A stretch of 42,460 bases of DNA. Source: Oscillospiraceae bacterium (GTDB lineage: Bacteria > Bacillota > Clostridia > Oscillospirales > Oscillospiraceae). Below the pieces are notes generated by a model. The model made no database searches and was not told the DNA's origin. It was given only the letters and a program-made list of their open reading frames with translations. The stretch covers positions 1 through 42,460 of the forward strand of contig JAGFXR010000013.1 in assembly GCA_017861365.1 (NCBI GenBank). The letters are read 5' to 3'. A program made the translations under genes and the position numbers. Positions within the stretch are counted from its first letter, which is position 1. Each line of letters starts with the position of its first letter. Shown piece by piece: positions 1 to 7,979 of this stretch.

Positions 1-405
1 GCTTCGTTCAGCAAAAAGGATCATTTCGTTGATTTCTCCCAGAATTTCCGGTGTCAGCCGCTTCCGAAAATAGACCATCAGCGATGGATCGAAGGGCAGT
101 TTGGAGTCATCATAGCCGGGGTAGCCGCAGAAGTATTGGAAATAGGGATGTTCCTGAATCATCTGCGCGGTTTCTTCGTCCGAAAACCTATATTCGGCCT
201 GTATGATGCAGGCGCCCAGCGCAAGGCGCAGCGGTTTTGCTGCGTTGCCCTTCTTGTTCGTAAACAGCTTCGCGCAGCGCTGCTCAATCTCTGTCCAAGG
301 AATGATTTCAGCCTTCTTCACCCACCGGTTCTCCGGATTCATCTTCATTCCAACCGGCTGTTTAAAATCAGTCAGACTGATCTGTCTGTCCCCAAATTTA
401 TACAT
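1..405 (-). CDS. IS5/IS1182-like transposase, N-terminal part (runs off the left edge)
   Basis: The minus strand is open from an ATG at 405 to the window edge, giving 135 codons with no stop. The product begins MYKFGDRQISLTDF and contains QYFCGY and a DPSLMVYFRKRL stretch. This is typical of the N-terminal domain (InsH/DUF772 type) of IS5/IS1182-family transposases, which carry the DDE catalytic domain further on, here outside the window. A GGAG-type ribosome binding site lies about nine bases upstream. No frameshift is visible in the part present, so the element may be intact, but its far end, its inverted repeats and the catalytic residues cannot be seen. I could not define the inverted repeat on this side. 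Confidence 0.8.
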   Translation of the reverse strand, partial: MYKFGDRQISLTDFKQPVGMKMNPENRWVKKAEIIPWTEIEQRCAKLFTNKKGNAAKPLRLALGACIIQAEYRFSDEETAQMIQEHPYFQYFCGYPGYDDSKLPFDPSLMVYFRKRLTPEILGEINEMILFAERS

Positions 406-459
406 CCAAATCACTCCAAGTGCAAGATTTTTTGCTCATTTTCCTGCTTTTTTACACGT

Positions 460-488
460 ATAATACCAAAAATGAACCCTTATGTCTT
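460..488 (-). promoter_or_regulatory. candidate promoter of the transposase gene
   Basis: On the minus strand AAGACA (483-488) and TATTAT (460-465) are separated by 17 bases and lie about 55 bases before the transposase start. Each hexamer matches the sigma-A consensus at four or five positions. This is pattern matching only. Confidence 0.35.
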
Positions 489-653
489 GCGGTGTAAGCA
501 TTTTTTCATTGTTCAGTGGACATTAAATAAGCCCCGCGCCAGCAGACGACTACTACCCAAAAGGATAGTATATAACAACTATGTGCATACTTTATTCCTT
601 GGTTATATGGATGTATAATATAGATGAATAAAATCAAGAAGGAGGTTTTTGGT

Positions 654-1304
654 GTGAATATCATGGCAATCAACGGCAGTCCAAGAAAAAATAATAACAC
701 TGCCACGCTGCTGGGTAAGACACTGGAGGGGGCACAGGCAAACGGAGCTGAGACAGAGCTTGTGCATTTGTACGATCTGAATTATAAGGGATGTACCAGC
801 TGCTTTGCCTGTAAACGGAAGGAGGGCAAGAGCTATGGAAAATGTGCCTGGAGAGATGACCTGACCCCCATCCTGCAAAAAATTGAACAGGCCGATGCTA
901 TCATTATGGGATCGCCCATCTATCTGTGTGACGTGACCGGACAAATGCATGCTTTTCTGGAACGGCTGGTGTTCCCGTATTTAACCTATACGGAAGCACA
1001 CAAGTCTATCTTTGGGCGAACCATAAAAACCGGATTTATTTATACGATGAATGTGACCGCGCAGCGGATGGAGGAGCGGGGGTTCCGACCGACCTTAAGC
1101 TGGATTGAAGCTTATCTGCAAAATACCTTTGGTCATTGTGAAGCCTTGTTTGCCTATGATACCTACCAGTTTGACAATTACGACAAGTACGTTGTGACAA
1201 TTTTCGATGAACAGCTTAAAGCCCAGGTAAGAGACACGCAGTTCCCCAAGGATTGCGACTCGGCCTTTACTATGGGACAGCGGTTTGCAGAAAAGGCGCT
1301 GTGA
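654..1304 (+). CDS. flavodoxin-fold NAD(P)H-dependent FMN reductase, iron-sulfur flavoprotein-like
   Basis: The protein has 216 residues from the GTG at 654. That start is chosen because AAGGAGG at 639-645 lies eight bases before it; an in-frame ATG at 624 lies before the ribosome binding site and another at 663 is rather far from it. The N-terminus AINGSPRKNNNT is the FMN phosphate-binding loop of the NADPH-dependent FMN reductase family. Cys47, Cys50 and Cys53 with Cys64 form a CxxCxxC-x10-C cluster, as in iron-sulfur flavoproteins of anaerobes that pass electrons between ferredoxin and small oxidants. The physiological substrate is unknown. The gene stands alone and ends at a clear terminator. 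Confidence 0.85.
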   Translation: MNIMAINGSPRKNNNTATLLGKTLEGAQANGAETELVHLYDLNYKGCTSCFACKRKEGKSYGKCAWRDDLTPILQKIEQADAIIMGSPIYLCDVTGQMHAFLERLVFPYLTYTEAHKSIFGRTIKTGFIYTMNVTAQRMEERGFRPTLSWIEAYLQNTFGHCEALFAYDTYQFDNYDKYVVTIFDEQLKAQVRDTQFPKDCDSAFTMGQRFAEKAL

Positions 1305-1330
1305 CCACAGCAAACACTTCAATACAGAGA

Positions 1331-1357
1331 AAAAAACGCCCTTTGGGGCGTTTTTTT
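1331..1357. terminator. bidirectional terminator between convergent genes
   Basis: The hairpin ACGCCC-TTT-GGGGCGT is flanked by an A-run on the left and a seven-T run on the right. It can stop the flavoprotein transcript and also the beta-helix transcript arriving on the minus strand. Confidence 0.85.
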
Positions 1358-1470
1358 CAAGTCTCGCTGTGGTTAATTTATTTCATGCAACCGCATCGTT
1401 ATCCTCTCCGCGGAACCGAACGGATGACACAGCTGCACGTCTAATTGATCGGGAAGTGGGCATAGAAGGC

Positions 1471-2955
1471 TCAGTCGGCGGTTACATATTCCAAGGCGCC
1501 GCAGTCAATACGCCCGTCAGATATGCGCAGATTGCCATCAAGATCCGCTTCATCATCGATTATAACATACGCTGGATTTCCCGCATTGATGGATGGCGAA
1601 GAAGCTTGAGGGTGAAAATCAAAAGCTGTTTCATTGAGAAAGAGCGGCTTGCTGAATAGTGAATTTTGATCCTGGAAAGAAGCGCTGCGATAGCCGCTAA
1701 ACGAATACTCTTCACTGAGCCAGACAAATTGTGAAGCATTTATTCCGCCAGGGCAATACCAATCATTATAGTTCATGGTCACATGTGCTGTCTCTTGCGA
1801 ATCAAACCAGTTGGACATTAAAATATTTTGATCCGTGCTATAGAAAATGTTATTCGCTACCGTGAGATGATCTACTTTTTCAACAGACAGCTCGCCCGTT
1901 TCCGTATATTCAGTATCATTTTCAAAACAAGTATTGTTAATAACAGAAGAATTGGTCACGCTGCCGGCGTCCTCACTGCTATAACCGCCTATGTAAATTC
2001 CGCCCTTAGAATTATGATAAATAATATTATCCCGCACTGTAATTTGATCGGCGGTGTATCCGTCATTTTCACATCCCACTTCAATACCATGCTGGGTCTG
2101 ATAAACTGTGTTCCGTTCAATCGTCACGGTTGCCGCTCCGTCGATATAAATCCCTGCCGCAGTTCCGTCTTCATTGGGCGAATTGCAGTTATATACGGTG
2201 TTATCTGCAATCAATCCGTATCTCGCCTGATCCGTTTCTTCGTCGGCACAGGTTCCCCAGTGTCCCTGTGCGTCAATTCCAATATTACCAATATCGTGGA
2301 TGATATTGTTTGTGATCTCCCATTGGCTGACATTCCCGTCAAGACTGATGCCCTCGCACCATCCGACGGTACAATCATATACCTGGTTCCCGTCAATCAC
2401 CAGATCACTGATGGGCGTGACGCTGTCTGTCCCCGCAATCAGGATAGGATTGCTCCCTGCCTCACCGGGGTTGTCACAGTCAATATGATATATTTTGTTA
2501 TCCACGATTTGAATATGGCTTCCGGACCCCTCCACATAGATTCCTGCAGCCCAGTCACCGGTGGCGTTGCAAAGCTCAAGCCCCTCGATTTTAATATATT
2601 GAGCGTTATTCAGGTAAATCAGGCACGCCGCATCCATCTTTGAACCGTCAATCACAACTCTCTGGTTATCATAATTTTTTATGGTAATATAACCGGAAGA
2701 AGAACCGGAATTTGTAATATTGAACGTTTGATTATAGGTACCACCCATGATATCAATGGTATCGCCGGGAGAAACAGTATCGCAGGCTTTTTGAATGGTC
2801 TTAAAGGGGGCGCTGACTGTAAGCCCGCTATTGCTGTCACTGCCTGATGGAGAGACATAATAGGTTGAAGCGGCAGTATTAGTGGCCGCCGTACCGGTAC
2901 CCTGACAAAACAGCCCTGCCAGCGATAGCAGTAAAGCGAGAACTTTAGTTGTCAT
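1471..2955 (-). CDS. exported right-handed beta-helix protein with a C-terminal choice-of-anchor Q-like segment
   Basis: The protein has 494 residues. Residues 1-25 form a signal peptide (MTTKVLALLLSLAGLFC, then TGTAAT). A YYVSPSGSDSNSG motif follows, typical of DUF1565/parallel beta-helix secreted proteins. Residues 35-430 are a ladder of short Asn/Ile/Gly-rich turns (NNIIH, NTVY, NIIYH and similar) expected for right-handed beta-helix coils, as in polysaccharide lyases and adhesins. The end, SPSINAGNP ... DLDGNLRISDGRIDCGALEY, matches the choice-of-anchor Q signature of bacterial surface proteins. No SLH domain, LPxTG or lipobox is present, so how it is retained is unclear. Catalytic residues cannot be assigned. 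An AAAGGATG ribosome binding site precedes the start. Confidence 0.8.
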   Translation of the reverse strand: MTTKVLALLLSLAGLFCQGTGTAATNTAASTYYVSPSGSDSNSGLTVSAPFKTIQKACDTVSPGDTIDIMGGTYNQTFNITNSGSSSGYITIKNYDNQRVVIDGSKMDAACLIYLNNAQYIKIEGLELCNATGDWAAGIYVEGSGSHIQIVDNKIYHIDCDNPGEAGSNPILIAGTDSVTPISDLVIDGNQVYDCTVGWCEGISLDGNVSQWEITNNIIHDIGNIGIDAQGHWGTCADEETDQARYGLIADNTVYNCNSPNEDGTAAGIYIDGAATVTIERNTVYQTQHGIEVGCENDGYTADQITVRDNIIYHNSKGGIYIGGYSSEDAGSVTNSSVINNTCFENDTEYTETGELSVEKVDHLTVANNIFYSTDQNILMSNWFDSQETAHVTMNYNDWYCPGGINASQFVWLSEEYSFSGYRSASFQDQNSLFSKPLFLNETAFDFHPQASSPSINAGNPAYVIIDDEADLDGNLRISDGRIDCGALEYVTAD

Positions 2956-3066
2956 ATTACGTCATCCTTTTCCGTGATGTTTCGGTTTCGTGCACCCTTT
3001 TTTCAACAGACTTTATTATTGATTTAACATAAATAAAGCGCTGGGTCATAAACATTGACAGAGGAT

Positions 3067-3096
3067 TTGCTTTTTTGCATCGCAGCATGTTAAAAT
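3067..3096 (+). promoter_or_regulatory. candidate mscL promoter
   Basis: TTGCTT (3067-3072) and TAAAAT (3091-3096) are 18 bases apart, about 45 bases before the mscL start. The -35 is weak. Confidence 0.35.
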
Positions 3097-3141
3097 CAAA
3101 TAAGCCAAGTTGTAGTAACATGCTGGATAGGAGATAGGAAT

Positions 3142-3552
3142 ATGAAGAAATTTTTGCAGGAATTCAAGGCCTTTGCCATTAAGGGAAATGTGATCGACTT
3201 ATCCGTTGCGGTCATCATCGGCAGCGCGTTTAGTGCGATTGTAACTTCTCTGGTTAACGATTTGATTATGCCGCTCATCGGAGCGATCTTTACCGTTCCA
3301 GATTTTTCACTGCTTTCCTTTAACGTGAATGGAACCCCAATCATGATTGGGTCCTTGATTCAGACCGTTGTGAATTTCCTGATCATTGCAATATCAATCT
3401 TTTCTGTTGTAAAAGTGATCAGTAAATTTCAAAAGCCAAAGGAAGAAAAGACAGAAGCTTTGCCAACACCCTCGAATGAAGAGCGGCTTCTGACTGAAAT
3501 AAGAGATATACTGAAACAAAGCAAAGATGAAACGGGCAGGCCGGTGGAGTAA
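3142..3552 (+). CDS. mscL: large-conductance mechanosensitive channel MscL
   Basis: This is a 136-residue membrane protein, the same length as the well-studied MscL proteins. It forms a homopentameric pore in the cytoplasmic membrane that opens under high membrane tension and releases solutes on osmotic downshock. The N-terminal amphipathic segment MKKFLQEFKAFAIKGNVIDL and the pore-lining first helix AVIIGSAFSAIVTSLVNDLI are family signatures. A second transmembrane helix lies at about residues 75-95, followed by a charged cytoplasmic tail (residues 97-136). A GGATAGGAGATAGGA purine tract precedes the start. It is convergent with the GNAT gene and looks monocistronic. Confidence 0.97.
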   Translation: MKKFLQEFKAFAIKGNVIDLSVAVIIGSAFSAIVTSLVNDLIMPLIGAIFTVPDFSLLSFNVNGTPIMIGSLIQTVVNFLIIAISIFSVVKVISKFQKPKEEKTEALPTPSNEERLLTEIRDILKQSKDETGRPVE

Positions 3553-3576
3553 TCCCCTGCCGTGCTGCTGTTCGCG

Positions 3577-4008
3577 TCATGGCTTCCCGTGGTCTTTTTC
3601 TTTGATTTGAGCACGCAGCATGCCGCATTTGTGATCGGGCAGGTATTCAAAATGATGCTTTACATACAGCAAGTCTGCCGGACGGTTTGCGATGAGGCAG
3701 ATATAACTGTCTTCGTGGGCATGCGCATCCAAATAAGCGTCAATGGCCTTCATAATCTGCTCGGCAAAGCCTCTGCGCCGATAATCCTTGTCCACCATAA
3801 TATCGCTCACAACGTAAGTGATTCCGCCGTCGCCGACAATTCGCCCGAATCCGATGAGCGTCCCGCCGTCATAGAGACAAGCGGTAAACAGGGAATGCTC
3901 CAGCGCAATCCGGCTCCGATCCAAGTTTTTTTCACCCATGCCGGAGCGCAGACGGAGACTCACGTAATCCTGCGCCGCAGGCGCTTCATAAATAAGCTGA
4001 ATATTCAT
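3577..4008 (-). CDS. GNAT-family N-acetyltransferase
   Basis: The product is 143 residues from the ATG at 4008, where the homologous region starts (MNIQLIYEAP); an in-frame GTG at 4047 would add 13 residues. The GNAT core is clear. SDIMVDKDYRRRGFAEQIM is the motif A acetyl-CoA pyrophosphate-binding loop (R/Q-x-x-G-x-G/A type), preceded by a beta-strand with GFGRIVGDGG and followed by a C-terminal strand with YVKHHFEYLPDH. Proteins of this subtype transfer an acetyl group to small amines or protein N-termini. The substrate cannot be read from the sequence. The gene is alone and convergent with mscL. Confidence 0.88.
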   Translation of the reverse strand: MNIQLIYEAPAAQDYVSLRLRSGMGEKNLDRSRIALEHSLFTACLYDGGTLIGFGRIVGDGGITYVVSDIMVDKDYRRRGFAEQIMKAIDAYLDAHAHEDSYICLIANRPADLLYVKHHFEYLPDHKCGMLRAQIKEKDHGKP

Positions 4009-4130
4009 CTTTCTCCACCCATTATTCTGAATAACGCTGGATATCACAACTCTTTGAATCGGCTTGTGTTCACTTGTGGATGAGGGGATCGTGCAAACGA
4101 GCAGAGTCGCTGTGGAAAATTCTAAAAGGA

Positions 4131-4685
4131 TTACAGCGCGGACATCAGTTCGTGCAGCTTGCAGACAGTTTTCCAGTTCCGTACGGTAGCTGTGCCGAAG
4201 GTTTTAGAGGCGCGGGCGGCAAGCTTTGATTTGCGGATACTCTGATCGCAGAGGAGGTAAAGCTCCCGCTGTCCGGCACACACCTGATCAGCGCCGACAC
4301 AAGCGCCGCGGAGCGTATCCAGCTGCGCCGGCTCCGGTGGATAGTCCAGAAAATAGACGTAGAAATGCTCCGCTTTGGGGTCGGCGGCCTCCGCCGCCAA
4401 GCGCTCGGCGTTTGAAAACGGAAGCAGGTCGATGAGAAGCAGCAGTTCATCCACACTCCGGATGAGCACGTCACTTGAAAATCCAAAGCGCTGGTGAAAC
4501 CCATCCCCGATGGCGTGCCGGAGCGCTGTTTCGTCAAGGCTGCTTTGAAAAACGGCATTGCCGCTCTGGATGTAGGTTTTAACCCGATCCAGCTGCAAAT
4601 CCAAGAGGAACTGCCGCAAATCCTCCATTTTGACGATGTTTTTTCCGCCGACGTTGAGACTCCTGAAAAGAGCGGCATAGTTCAT
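4131..4685 (-). CDS. DUF1697 domain-containing protein
   Basis: The 184-residue protein opens with YAALFRSLNVGGKNIVKM and YIQSGNAVF, the two conserved blocks of DUF1697, a cytosolic family found widely in Firmicutes and of unknown biochemical role. The C-terminal block RNWKTVCKLHELM is also conserved. AAGGAGAACACTCAA precedes the ATG, a good ribosome binding site. Its own promoter is likely at 4803-4831, and a second possible start lies at 4989-5016. Confidence 0.88.
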   Translation of the reverse strand: MNYAALFRSLNVGGKNIVKMEDLRQFLLDLQLDRVKTYIQSGNAVFQSSLDETALRHAIGDGFHQRFGFSSDVLIRSVDELLLLIDLLPFSNAERLAAEAADPKAEHFYVYFLDYPPEPAQLDTLRGACVGADQVCAGQRELYLLCDQSIRKSKLAARASKTFGTATVRNWKTVCKLHELMSAL

Positions 4686-4802
4686 TTGAGTGTTCTCCTT
4701 TGTTTTCTGCCTTGGTTCAGCAGCAAGCGCCCTTTTTTGTATCCGGACGTATCACGTGCGCTCCGTTTTCTTGACTGAGAAATGACATCATCTTGTAGTG
4801 TA

Positions 4803-4831
4803 AGCGTAACCGAATCAAAATGGTATGTCAA
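4803..4831 (-). promoter_or_regulatory. candidate promoter of the DUF1697 gene
   Basis: On the minus strand TTGACA (4826-4831) is followed after 17 bases by TACGCT (4803-4808). The -35 is perfect and the -10 is weak. The leader would be about 110 bases. Confidence 0.45.
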
Positions 4832-4968
4832 GAACGAGATTTCATTCAGAAAAATGATTCGAGGCTACCTTACGGTTCAAGGCAATTTTGAACGATGATG
4901 AACCGCGCCTGTTACAGATCGGGCCGCTTATTTTTGACCGTCCTGGCGCAGGCCGAAGAAATTTTTTT

Positions 4969-5010
4969 ATGAATCAGCGCTGAGTATAAGCATACTCAGC
5001 GCTGATTCAT
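4969..5010. repeat. perfect 19-bp inverted repeat with AAGC loop
   Basis: The arms 4969-4987 and 4992-5010 are exact reverse complements (ATGAATCAGCGCTGAGTAT on the left). Each arm itself contains the 10-bp palindrome TCAGCGCTGA. Neither side has the T-run expected of a terminator: seven Ts lie before it on the plus strand, and the minus strand reads into As. It overlaps the promoter candidate at 4989-5016, so a double operator is a better guess than a terminator. Confidence 0.8.
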
Positions 5011-5016
5011 TGTCAA
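4989..5016 (-). promoter_or_regulatory. candidate promoter overlapping the inverted repeat
   Basis: On the minus strand TTGACA (5011-5016) is followed after 16 bases by TATGCT (4989-4994). The spacer is one arm of the 19-bp inverted repeat. It would fire toward the DUF1697 gene directly after the hcp terminator. Confidence 0.4.
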
Positions 5017-5049
5017 GAAAAAAATAACAGGGAGCGTTCGCTCCCTGTT
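5014..5049 (-). terminator. hcp terminator
   Basis: Read on the minus strand, AACAGGGAGC pairs with GCTCCCTGTT (10 bp, loop GAAC) and is followed by ATTTTTTTCTT. It lies 40 bases after the hcp stop codon. Confidence 0.88.
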
Positions 5050-5088
5050 TGGGCTTATCAAGCATAGACGCCGCACGGCTGCCTGCCG

Positions 5089-6732
5089 TTACGCATTCTG
5101 TCCAAAGAACAGCTCGATATCGTCCTCTACCGAGCCGATTCCTGCGATGCCGAAGCTTTCCACCAAGACCTTTGCCACATTGGGAGAAAGAAACGCGGGA
5201 AGAGTGGGGCCGAGGTGGATGTTCTTTACGCCCAGGTGAAGCAGCGCCAGCAGTACAATCACCGCCTTCTGCTCATACCAGGCAATGTTATAAACAATCG
5301 GCAGATCGTTGATATCGTCCAGGCCAAAGACTTCCTTGAGCTTCAGCGCGATAACCGCCAGCGAATAGGAATCGTTGCACTGTCCGGCATCCAGTACGCG
5401 GGGGATGCCTCCGATGTCGCCGAGGTCAAGCTTGTTGTATTTATACTTGGCGCAGCCTGCGGTGAGAATGACTGTATCCCCGGGAAGTGCCTTTGCAAAA
5501 TCGGTATAATAATTTCTGGACTTGGCCCGTCCGTCACAGCCCGCCATAACCACAAACTGTTTGATCGCACCGGATTTCACCGCGCCAACAACCGCGTCCG
5601 CCAGAGCCAGTACCTGATGGTGGGCGAAGCCGCCGACAATCTTGCCGGTTTCGATTTCAGCAGGAGGCGCGCACCGCTTTGCGTGGGCAATGAGCTCCGA
5701 AAAATCCTTTTCCTGCCCGATTCCGCCGGGAATATGCTTGCAGCCGGGGAATCCCGCCGCGCCGGTGGTATAAAGGCGGTCCTTGTAGCTGTCCTTAGGA
5801 GGGACGATGCAGTTGGTGGTCATGAGGATGGGGCCGTTGAAGCTTTCAAATTCCTCTTTCTGCTTCCACCAGGCGTTGCCGTAGTTTCCGATGAAATGGG
5901 AGTACTTCTTAAACGCGGGGTAATAGTGCGCGGGCAGCATCTCGGAGTGGGTATAAACGTCGACTCCTGTTCCCTCGGTCTGCTTGAGAAGCAGCTCGAT
6001 ATCGCGCAGGTCGTGGCCGGAGATCAGGATACCGGGACGTGTTCCCACACCGATATTGACTTCGGTGATCTCCGGATTTCCGTAAGCGGTGGTGTTGGCA
6101 TTGTCCAGAAGTGCCATACCGGTTACGCCATATTTGCCGGTTTCCAGCGTCAGAGCGATTAGGTCGCCGATGCTCAGGGAGTCGTCCAGGGTTTTGGCAA
6201 GGGCGTTTTGGAGAAAGGCGTCCAGCTCCTCATCGTCCTGCAGCAGGGCGTTGGCGTGCTTGCTGTAAGCGGAAAGACCCTTTAAACCGTAGGTAATCAG
6301 TTCCCGCAGGCTGCGGACATCCTCATCCTTAGTGGACAATACGCCGACCTCCGCGGCCTTGGCGGCGAATTGGTCGCGGCTGCCGTTCCAGAGCGCGGCC
6401 TGCGGCAGCTTGCCCTGATCGGTCACCTGCGCCAGAAGCGCTTGATTGATCTCCAATGTGTGAATAACGCGGGCGGCAATGGCATCCTCGTCAAAATTTG
6501 CGTTGGTGATGGTGGTAAACAGGTTCAGCGTGATCAGATGGTTTACTTCCCGCGCCACGAGCTTCCCTTCGGCTCTCAGCTGCGATGTGACGGCGGACAG
6601 CCCTTTTGTGACGTATACCAGCAGGTCCTGCAAGGCGGCAACCTCCGGTTTCTTTCCGCAGACGCCCACCTGGGTGCAGCCGGTGCAGCCGGCGGTTTCC
6701 TGGCATTGATAGCAAAACATTTGATGCTCCAT
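5089..6732 (-). CDS. hcp: hydroxylamine reductase / hybrid cluster protein, class I
   Basis: This 547-residue cytosolic enzyme reduces hydroxylamine and, as shown for other Hcp proteins, nitric oxide, protecting anaerobes from nitrosative stress. Cys7, Cys10, Cys19 and Cys25 give the C-x2-C-x8-C-x5-C N-terminal cubane motif of class I enzymes from strict anaerobes; an extra Cys16 lies inside it. Hybrid-cluster ligand regions are visible in order: GHDLRDI (His), TTNCIVPP (Cys), GFPGCKHI (Cys), AGCAKYKYN and [10 protein letters not shown] (Cys), and WYEQKAV (Glu, Lys). Length is normal for the family. The ribosome binding site GAGGAGG lies nine bases before the ATG. Upstream is a Crp/Fnr-type dyad placed for activation, and the neighbouring EFR1 ferredoxin gene could supply electrons. 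Confidence 0.97.
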   Translation of the reverse strand: MEHQMFCYQCQETAGCTGCTQVGVCGKKPEVAALQDLLVYVTKGLSAVTSQLRAEGKLVAREVNHLITLNLFTTITNANFDEDAIAARVIHTLEINQALLAQVTDQGKLPQAALWNGSRDQFAAKAAEVGVLSTKDEDVRSLRELITYGLKGLSAYSKHANALLQDDEELDAFLQNALAKTLDDSLSIGDLIALTLETGKYGVTGMALLDNANTTAYGNPEITEVNIGVGTRPGILISGHDLRDIELLLKQTEGTGVDVYTHSEMLPAHYYPAFKKYSHFIGNYGNAWWKQKEEFESFNGPILMTTNCIVPPKDSYKDRLYTTGAAGFPGCKHIPGGIGQEKDFSELIAHAKRCAPPAEIETGKIVGGFAHHQVLALADAVVGAVKSGAIKQFVVMAGCDGRAKSRNYYTDFAKALPGDTVILTAGCAKYKYNKLDLGDIGGIPRVLDAGQCNDSYSLAVIALKLKEVFGLDDINDLPIVYNIAWYEQKAVIVLLALLHLGVKNIHLGPTLPAFLSPNVAKVLVESFGIAGIGSVEDDIELFFGQNA

Positions 6733-6777
6733 GGTATATCCTCCTCAACTCTGTTTGGTTGTTTTCCCGACAGGTTC

Positions 6778-6825
6778 ATCATAACAAGGCAAATAAAAAA
6801 AATCCGTAACATGCGTTACGGATTT
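6778..6825 (-). promoter_or_regulatory. hcp promoter with Crp/Fnr-type dyad at -41.5
   Basis: TATGAT (6778-6783, minus strand) is a good -10, with no recognisable -35. Instead the perfect 11-bp inverted repeat 6800-6825, with core GTAAC-N4-GTTAC, is centred at 6812.5. If the first base of the -10 is -12, the dyad centre is at -41.5, the classic class II position for Crp/Fnr activators. Crp/Fnr-family HcpR proteins are known to control hcp in anaerobes; whether this half-site fits them needs a motif comparison. Confidence 0.6.
6791..6825 (-). terminator. terminator of the EFR1 gene, sharing the hcp dyad
   Basis: On the minus strand the same 11-bp stem (loop GCAT) runs straight into eight Ts and ATTTG, a strong intrinsic terminator about 95 bases after the EFR1 stop. 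The sequence therefore seems to serve both as terminator and as operator. Confidence 0.75.
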
Positions 6826-6920
6826 AAAAATATCGAAAAAACAATCATTTCATTGCTATACTTCTCCATCCTACCCAGTTCATCATGAGGATTATGTTAA
6901 CTGTGAGTTTACTGGCGGCA

Positions 6921-7820
6921 TCAATCCGGTTCGGCAGAACTTCCTTGTTGCAGGTAATCAATGACTCCCTGCCAGAGAATGCTTTTGGAGGGGGTATCAT
7001 CCATATCACAGAGGGATTTCGCCTGCTCACTCATTTCTGTTAAATGATAGCCGGTTTTTAAAACAGAAAATTTTAAAATTCCCGGGCGAAGAGCATTATG
7101 CGGACAACCATAGATACATTTCAGGCACCATATACAATGGAAGCCAAACCTCGGAATGCCGTTTTGTGTTTGAATATTCTTCATCGGACATTGTTGCGCG
7201 CACAGGCCGCATTGAGTACAGCCTTCTGACGCGCGGATGAATAAGCCAAACATTTTGGCGCCGAAATGTTCCGCGTTTCCCATAAAAGCAAAAAACCTGT
7301 CGGGATGCCGAGGCTTTGTAAGGTTTATGTTCCCGGATAAGATCTCTGTGACGATCCGGGCTGCCTTTTGCGGCATGACATGAATCAGCTGTAGATTCAG
7401 CTGGCGCTCAGCCTGAACGGCAAAATTGGACGGCATGACAAGCATAGTTTCATAAATCAGATGATATCCCTTTTTCGTCAGTAACCGCTTGCAGTGAACC
7501 CGGCAGGCGGTGTTAGGAGAAATTTCCCCTCCGCCGGAAACCGAGATCACTGCCGCAAGCGTATTCTGAGTTTGAGGCAGTTTTTTAATCCAGCGTTCCA
7601 CGATGGAAGCTAATCTGAATGCGTATACAGGAGAGAAAACGAGTAACAGCTCCGATGGGGGTGCCTCATGACGGAGGTTGTCAACAGAAATCTCTGCAAT
7701 ATTTACTGTGATTCCCAGTTTGGTAAACAGGGTTTGGAAACAGGATACAATTGCTTTGGTACCGCCTGTGCCGGAGAAATAGGCCAGTGTAACCGACTTG
7801 ATGGAACGATGTTCTGCCAT
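6921..7820 (-). CDS. EFR1-family flavodoxin/ferredoxin fusion protein
   Basis: The protein has 299 residues. Residues 9-170 form a flavodoxin-like domain, with FSGTGGT near residue 15 as the FMN phosphate loop. Residues 200-240 carry two 4Fe-4S motifs, C201-x2-C204-x2-C207-x3-C211 and C229-x2-C232-x2-C235-x3-C239, each ending in Cys-Pro. This order defines the EFR1 family of anaerobes, thought to move low-potential electrons; the partner is unknown. AGGAGG lies nine bases before the ATG. It lies directly upstream of hcp on the same strand but is separated from it by a terminator, so it is a neighbour and possible electron source rather than a firm operon partner. Confidence 0.93.
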   Translation of the reverse strand: MAEHRSIKSVTLAYFSGTGGTKAIVSCFQTLFTKLGITVNIAEISVDNLRHEAPPSELLLVFSPVYAFRLASIVERWIKKLPQTQNTLAAVISVSGGGEISPNTACRVHCKRLLTKKGYHLIYETMLVMPSNFAVQAERQLNLQLIHVMPQKAARIVTEILSGNINLTKPRHPDRFFAFMGNAEHFGAKMFGLFIRASEGCTQCGLCAQQCPMKNIQTQNGIPRFGFHCIWCLKCIYGCPHNALRPGILKFSVLKTGYHLTEMSEQAKSLCDMDDTPSKSILWQGVIDYLQQGSSAEPD

Positions 7821-7950
7821 TCATAAAACCCTCCTGTCGCATGACTTCATACTGTTGGCGGCTTCGATGCGGGAAACTCAAGGCAATCATGGGCCGGCTT
7901 TGCAAGGAGGCGGGCTGTTCAAAATGAAGCTAATCAGCTGTGTTCGATTT

Positions 7951-7979
7951 ATCTTACCATATTCTGTTGACTGCGTCTA
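7951..7979 (-). promoter_or_regulatory. candidate promoter of the EFR1 gene
   Basis: TAGACG (7974-7979) and TAAGAT (7951-7956) on the minus strand are 17 bases apart, immediately after the MATE stop codon. The leader would be about 125 bases. Confidence 0.4.

Larger units (their letters stand above)
4686..5088. other. non-coding interval between the DUF1697 gene and hcp
   Basis: No convincing open frame with a ribosome binding site is present here. The interval holds two minus-strand promoter candidates, a perfect 19-bp inverted repeat and the hcp terminator, listed separately. The roughly 130 bases between 4832 and 4968 show no feature I can name. Confidence 0.6.
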
